A DNA stretch of 64,000 nt from Gammaproteobacteria bacterium (GTDB taxonomy: Bacteria > Pseudomonadota > Gammaproteobacteria > Ga0077536): contig JAJFJQ010000015.1 in NCBI GenBank assembly GCA_021773835.1, positions 62,001-126,000 on the forward strand, written 5' to 3'. Positions within the stretch are counted from its first letter, which is position 1, and every line of letters begins with the position of its first letter. Of the stretch, positions 60,240-64,000 are shown piece by piece. The translations under genes and the position numbers were made by a program. A model generated the notes under the pieces. The model had not been told where the DNA came from. It saw only the letters and a program-made list of their open reading frames with translations, and made no database searches.

Positions 60240-61028
60240 GTGATTAAAAAAGGCTATGTGGATTGCGCCGCCGGGCAAATTCATTATCGTTTTCAGAGGG
60301 GTAGGGACAGCAATACGCCGATTGTGTGGTTGCATCAAACGGCCAGTTCCTCTGCCATGTACGAGAAGGTGTTTTCCCGTCTTACCGACTTAGGCACCCT
60401 GTATGCCTTGGATACACCGGGATTTGGCTGCAGTTTTGACCCCATTGGTACGCCGAATATGCGCCAGTATGCCGACTGGCTTGTTGAAGCCTGCGATAAT
60501 CTCGGCATCGGACAATTCCATGTCTTTGGGCACCATACGGGTGGCTGCTTGCTGGCTGAGATGGCCGTCGCACACCCTGAACGGGTGAAGAGCGCCATGA
60601 TGATAGGGCCCGTGCCCTTAACGGCCGAAGAACGCGAGAGTTGGCGTGGGCATTTCCCGACACCATTGTCGCCCACTGCGGACGGCGCTTACTTAAAGCA
60701 GACTTGGGATTCCCTGGTCGAGGGTGCCAGTCACGATCTTGAATTACATCATCGTGAAGCGTTGGACACCTTGCGGGCCTACATGGGAAGGTTTAATACC
60801 TATAACGCCGTATGGGATCAGGACTTTGTGGCGCTATACGAAAAGATCGCCTGTCCGATACTGATCATGTGCTCGGAAGACGACGTACTGTGGCCGTACT
60901 TTGAGCGTGCGCAAACACTGCGGCCAGATGCTGTTGCGGCGACTATAGGGGGCGCGAACTTCGAGCCGGATTTAGATCCCGATGGGGTGAGCGAGAACGT
61001 CAGGAAGTTCTTGGCGAGCATTGTATAA
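60240..61028 (+). CDS. Alpha/beta hydrolase-fold protein with atypical active site
   Basis: A 262-residue alpha/beta hydrolase-fold protein, probably acting on an aromatic-pathway intermediate. The nucleophile elbow reads GHHTG (97-101), with His99 where Ser is expected. The position of the catalytic His is Asn in IGGANFEPD near the C-terminus, where hydrolases have GGHF. The acid-turn SEDDVLW keeps Asp. It is thus either a lyase/isomerase or binding protein or a hydrolase with an altered mechanism. GTG start. It is upstream of the Rieske oxygenase gene by about 90 bp on the same strand, suggesting one operon. Confidence 0.85.
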   Translation: MIKKGYVDCAAGQIHYRFQRGRDSNTPIVWLHQTASSSAMYEKVFSRLTDLGTLYALDTPGFGCSFDPIGTPNMRQYADWLVEACDNLGIGQFHVFGHHTGGCLLAEMAVAHPERVKSAMMIGPVPLTAEERESWRGHFPTPLSPTADGAYLKQTWDSLVEGASHDLELHHREALDTLRAYMGRFNTYNAVWDQDFVALYEKIACPILIMCSEDDVLWPYFERAQTLRPDAVAATIGGANFEPDLDPDGVSENVRKFLASIV

Positions 61029-61121
61029 GATCGTTCTAGGCTCGGACCTAACTTCACCACCTATTAAAATTTATACACAATCTAAATTTCACCTACGTGT
61101 AGCACTATTCTGAGGTTGAAA

Positions 61122-62345
61122 ATGGACGACAAAGTAAAAGATACCGAGGCAAAGCGTCATCGCTGGTTAGAACGCTGTCCTGAAATGGGCACTGAGCCAG
61201 TTCCTGTTGCTCGTGTCACTGATCCGAATTATTTCGAAAAAGAACGAGAGAAAATCTTCAAGCGCGCCTGGTTACATGTGGGAAGAGTGAACGAAATCCC
61301 TAATAAGGGTGACTGGTTTGTTCAAGATGTTGTCGTTGCTGGCACCTCGCTCATTATTGTGCGTGGTCAAGATGATGTGGTACGCGCCTTTCACAATATC
61401 TGTCGCCATCGAGGCAGCAAACTCGCGCTAGAAAAAAAGGGCACTAGTACAGGGATGCTGAGTTGCCACTTTCATGGATGGACATACAATACTGAAGGAA
61501 AACTGTCTTACATACCCGATGAAGAAAAATACTACGAGCCCCTATGTGGTAAACAAAACTTACTACCAGTCGCATGTGATACCTGGGAAGGCTTCATCTT
61601 TATTAATCTCGATCCCGAACCAAAAGAAACTTTACTTGAATTTTTGGGACCGGCCGCAGATAGATTCGAAGGTTATCCCTTCGATACCAATCCTACCGAG
61701 CTAATTTATCGCGGTGACATAAAAGCCAACTGGAAGTTGGTGATGGACGCACAGGCTGAAGCGATTCACGCCGCGTTTTTGCACGTAAATCCGTGGCCTG
61801 GCCTATTTTCTGGCGGTGATAGCCCATTCGCGAAATACCTAGATATTAGTTTTTATGGCCAGCATAGTAGCTACACTCTGGCTGCAGGTACTGAATACGA
61901 GCCGACGGAAGTTGAGGCCTTGGCATTATCAATGGGGCCATCTGTCTCATCATCAGGTGATGACGCCATTCAAACTTGTAAAAAACTTAATCCAAGCAAT
62001 GATCCCAACTGGATATTTGATAGTTTAGTTTTGTTTCCAAACTTTATTATCTATTGTTTTGGAGGGGTCTTTCACACGCATCAGTTCTGGCCGCTTGATC
62101 ATAAAACAACCACCTGGGATTTGCGTATGCATTTACCAGCAGCGACAAAAGCATCAGAATTATTTTCCCAAGAATTTGCGAAAATATTTCTACGCGATCC
62201 GTTTCTGGAAGATGGCGTTATAAACGAAGAAATGCAGAAAGCGATGGAATCTGGCGCCATGTCGCACTTCTACATGCAAGACGATGAGGCCTTAATACGC
62301 CATTGCTATTGGGTCGCTCATAACGCTGTCATGGCCGAAGATTAA
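61122..62345 (+). CDS. Rieske aromatic-ring-hydroxylating oxygenase, alpha subunit
   Basis: A 407-residue Rieske non-heme iron oxygenase. Cluster ligands are Cys94-x-His96 (CRHRG) and Cys115-x2-His118 (CHFHGWTY). The mononuclear iron site is DAQAEAIHAAFLH (His-x4-His), with Asp or Glu residues toward the C-terminus as third ligand. The ATG at 61122 is chosen over the TTG at 61116. It ends with a TAATG overlap to a small gene. No beta subunit follows, so it is likely an alpha-only oxygenase. Base use is noticeably AT-richer than upstream, which suggests acquisition. Confidence 0.92.
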   Translation: MDDKVKDTEAKRHRWLERCPEMGTEPVPVARVTDPNYFEKEREKIFKRAWLHVGRVNEIPNKGDWFVQDVVVAGTSLIIVRGQDDVVRAFHNICRHRGSKLALEKKGTSTGMLSCHFHGWTYNTEGKLSYIPDEEKYYEPLCGKQNLLPVACDTWEGFIFINLDPEPKETLLEFLGPAADRFEGYPFDTNPTELIYRGDIKANWKLVMDAQAEAIHAAFLHVNPWPGLFSGGDSPFAKYLDISFYGQHSSYTLAAGTEYEPTEVEALALSMGPSVSSSGDDAIQTCKKLNPSNDPNWIFDSLVLFPNFIIYCFGGVFHTHQFWPLDHKTTTWDLRMHLPAATKASELFSQEFAKIFLRDPFLEDGVINEEMQKAMESGAMSHFYMQDDEALIRHCYWVAHNAVMAED

Positions 62346-62671
62346 TGATGAACACATTACCCAAACAGTTTGCCGAACTTGAGATACTAAGTGACTGGGC
62401 TGGCGCTAGTGAACAAGAAAGAGTGGAACGTCGTCGTAGTTCCAGTCCTGAAGAATTGAGGTCATTTTATGACCTCATGAAACCACAACTAGAAGCTGCC
62501 CTAAAGTACCTTGATGACTTTCCACTGGATGACATGCCAGCCCCTGAGGAAAAATTACTTCACTTAACACTAACGATGGTAGAAGTCGCCTTCGCCGTTG
62601 AAAAATATGATGCTGTCGGGGTTGTGCCGCTTGGGATCCCGCCTCAACAATTTGGACCGGTCCGGAAATAA
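62345..62671 (+). CDS. Small conserved-looking protein downstream of the Rieske oxygenase
   Basis: A 108-residue acidic helical protein with segments SSPEELRSFYDLMKPQLEAA, YLDDFPLDDMPAPEE and EVAFAVEKYDAVG. Its start overlaps the oxygenase stop by one base, so translation is coupled. I recall similar small proteins next to Rieske oxygenases in sphingomonad-type catabolic gene clusters, but there is no named family or function. It might help assembly or electron transfer. Confidence 0.7.
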   Translation: MMNTLPKQFAELEILSDWAGASEQERVERRRSSSPEELRSFYDLMKPQLEAALKYLDDFPLDDMPAPEEKLLHLTLTMVEVAFAVEKYDAVGVVPLGIPPQQFGPVRK

Positions 62672-62672
62672 A

Positions 62673-62971
62673 GGGGATCGGAGTTAATTACGATACTTCA
62701 ACGGTTAGTGAACAAAACGTAACTGTTCGATTTTGATGCGTTCTCTTCACACGCGCCGCCTATATTTTCAAAAGACACACCGTACTCGGCGACTGTGTAT
62801 CATACCCCTGGATGATCACTTATTCGTTTCACAACACGGCGCGAAGTACCCACAACGTGTTAGCGCAACACCGTCGCCATTTTGCCCCTTTACTTTAGTT
62901 GCTATGTTCCTGCCTATACGTGTGTGCTATTAGTAACTGCGCCGTCGATTCCCATAATGTACCCCGACCCC
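62673..62971. repeat. MITE-like inverted-repeat element, copy B1
   Basis: A 299-bp copy that starts GGGGATCGGAGTTAATTA (62673) and ends ACCCCGACCCC (62961-62971). It aligns with copy A across its length: CTCTTCACACGCG, TTCAAAAG and TACTCGGCG on the left, GCTATTAG and ATAATGTACCCC on the right. It begins 2 bp after the stop of the small gene of the oxygenase operon. No coding function is seen. Confidence 0.75.
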
Positions 62972-62978
62972 ATTTTTA

Positions 62979-63129
62979 TACCCGTTGCATAATGTGGCGC
63001 GGGACATTCACAACGTATTTGCGCAACATCGCCGCCATTCCGCTTCCTCACTGTAGCCGCTATGTTCTCATCTGTATGTGCCTGCTATTGGTTACAGCAC
63101 TGCCGGATCTTATAATGTACTCCGACCCC
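62979..63129 (+). repeat. Tandem duplicate of the right half of the MITE-like element (B2)
   Basis: About 150 bp directly downstream of B1 repeat the right half of the element a second time: ACAACGTATTTGCGCAAC, a CGCTATGTTC segment, GCTATTGGTTACAGC and the right end ATAATGTACTCCGACCCCA. It is closer to A in some blocks (CCCGTTGC) than to B1. The arrangement is a left end, a right end and another right end in the same orientation. Confidence 0.7.
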
Positions 63130-63155
63130 ATTTTTATTCTGTTTTGATTGGTGAC

Positions 63156-63884
63156 ATGATCGGCCCGCCACACGCGAAAGCCCTAAATCGGCGTTGTATC
63201 TTGACCCGTAGCTTGATTTTGCTCGCGTTGATAGCGGGAAACGCCCAAGCGTACGCGAGCCAAGATTGGCATACCTGGGGTGCGATCGTCGCGAGTGGGA
63301 AGATCAGCGAGCAATCGTCGACATTGCGATTCTGGCTGGAAGGTCAGGGCCGGTTTAATGATGACAGTTCGCGATTTAATCAAGGCATAGTACGCACAGC
63401 ACTCGGTAAAGTCGTCGCACCGCGAACAGCACTCTGGGCGGGCTATGCGTTCATCCCAAATAACCCACCTGGCCGAGGTGACACGATCGTCGAACATCGT
63501 GCATGGCAGCAACTCACATGGTCAACCGGTTCATTGTTGCCCGGATTTACGTTAGCGACACGAACTCGCTTGGAACAACGGACGATAGAGGGGACAGACG
63601 ATACTGGCTGGCGATTCCGTCAACTCGCGAAACTGACGTGGCCAATCGCGGCCAGTGAATGGCTTTATCTTTCGCTCTGGGATGAAATATTCCTTAATTT
63701 CAATGATACCGACTGGGGCGCCGACGGTGGCCTCGATCAGAATCGGTTATTCGGCGGTATTGGCATCAATCTTTCAGCCAATGCGAAAACTGAAATCGGT
63801 TATCTACACCAGTTCGTTCGACGCGCTGGCCGTAGCGATCAACAAAATCATATTCTTTCCCTCACAGTCCTGCTGAGTTATTAA
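63156..63884 (+). CDS. DUF2490 family outer-membrane beta-barrel-like protein
   Basis: A 242-residue exported protein: the signal region ends near NAQAYA, then DWHTWGAIVASG opens the DUF2490 barrel. The sequence alternates aromatic and small residues in beta-strand fashion (RFWLEGQGRF, LWAGYAFIP, RTRLEQR, WLYLSLWDEIFLN) and ends at a strand LTVLLSY, as outer-membrane barrels do. The start is the ATG at 63156; an upstream one at 63078 lies in the repeat element. It lies between element copies B2 and C, so the interval may have moved as a unit. Confidence 0.8.
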   Translation: MIGPPHAKALNRRCILTRSLILLALIAGNAQAYASQDWHTWGAIVASGKISEQSSTLRFWLEGQGRFNDDSSRFNQGIVRTALGKVVAPRTALWAGYAFIPNNPPGRGDTIVEHRAWQQLTWSTGSLLPGFTLATRTRLEQRTIEGTDDTGWRFRQLAKLTWPIAASEWLYLSLWDEIFLNFNDTDWGADGGLDQNRLFGGIGINLSANAKTEIGYLHQFVRRAGRSDQQNHILSLTVLLSY

Positions 63885-63893
63885 CAATTATTG

Positions 63894-64000
63894 GGGTCGG
63901 AGTTAATTCCCAAGCTTTGATGGTTAATGACAATAAGGTTGTTATGCAATTGGAAGCCGTTTGCTTCGCATCTGTGATCTAGACCTACAAGAGGCACGCG
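63894..64000. repeat. Left end of a third MITE-like element (copy C), running past the window
   Basis: GGGGTCGGAGTTAATTCCC begins at 63894, nine bases after the DUF2490 stop, and matches the left end of copies A and B. The following stretch (GGTTAATGA, TTGTTATGCAATT) aligns loosely with the start of B. The element is cut by the window edge, so its right end cannot be seen. Confidence 0.65.

Noticed and set aside
51102-63129. Insertion sequence with its own transposase
   Set aside because: No frame inside the repeats encodes a transposase; only non-autonomous inverted-repeat elements are supported.

Overview
The window looks like a chromosomal segment of a PHA-storing, aerobic, metabolically versatile proteobacterium, most likely a gammaproteobacterium. 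The basis is a class III PHA synthase (PhaC plus PhaE), a PhaR repressor, a GTP-type PEP carboxykinase, an OxyR/catalase/Dps oxidative-stress group and several Rieske ring-hydroxylating oxygenases. The genus cannot be named from the sequence alone. No rRNA, tRNA, CRISPR array, phage or intact transposase gene was found.

Region 1 (1-24 kb) is mainly central metabolism. It opens with the end of a dihydrolipoamide dehydrogenase, then thiolase (phaA) and phaR. Two regulators, an isonitrile-hydratase-like gene and a Sel1 protein follow. Next come GTP-PEPCK (pckG), a phasin, and a leftward run acs-phaE-phaC-small membrane protein. Together these activate acetate, condense acetyl-CoA, polymerise PHA and return carbon to gluconeogenesis. 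TGC-rich palindromes overlap the putative phaA and phasin promoters and are good PhaR operator candidates. Then come a bisphosphate nucleotidase/nitronate monooxygenase pair, an SDR, a hydratase-like protein with a signal peptide, a methyltransferase, an orphan CoxG-like protein, citrate synthase, a ketopantoate-reductase-like protein and a core-MetE protein.

Region 2 (24-40 kb) is catabolic. It holds an acyltransferase-3/SGNH protein, a leftward operon (alcohol dehydrogenase, ring-hydroxylating dioxygenase alpha and beta, amidohydrolase), a divergent FAD monooxygenase and an orphan molybdenum hydroxylase large subunit, a methyltransferase and a molybdopterin oxidoreductase. It ends with a second GlxA-regulator/isonitrile-hydratase module.

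Region 3 (40-46 kb) is oxidative stress: dps, a small membrane protein and catalase, divergent from oxyR. A Tat-exported FAD-linked oxidase follows.

Region 4 (46-64 kb) is accessory. A RutA-like flavin monooxygenase, two Asp/Glu-racemase-superfamily proteins that lack both catalytic cysteines, a GST and an enoyl-CoA hydratase lie around a divergent XRE regulator. Next are an FAD monooxygenase fused to cytochrome b5 with its TetR regulator and a perfect 25-nt operator-like palindrome, and a GST-GST-methyltransferase-hydrolase-Rieske oxygenase group. The hydrolase has lost the canonical Ser and His. This part also carries a diverged family of about 300-bp inverted-repeat elements (complete, tandem-composite and solo-end forms) and a PPOX pseudogene, so it appears to have been remodelled more recently than the rest.
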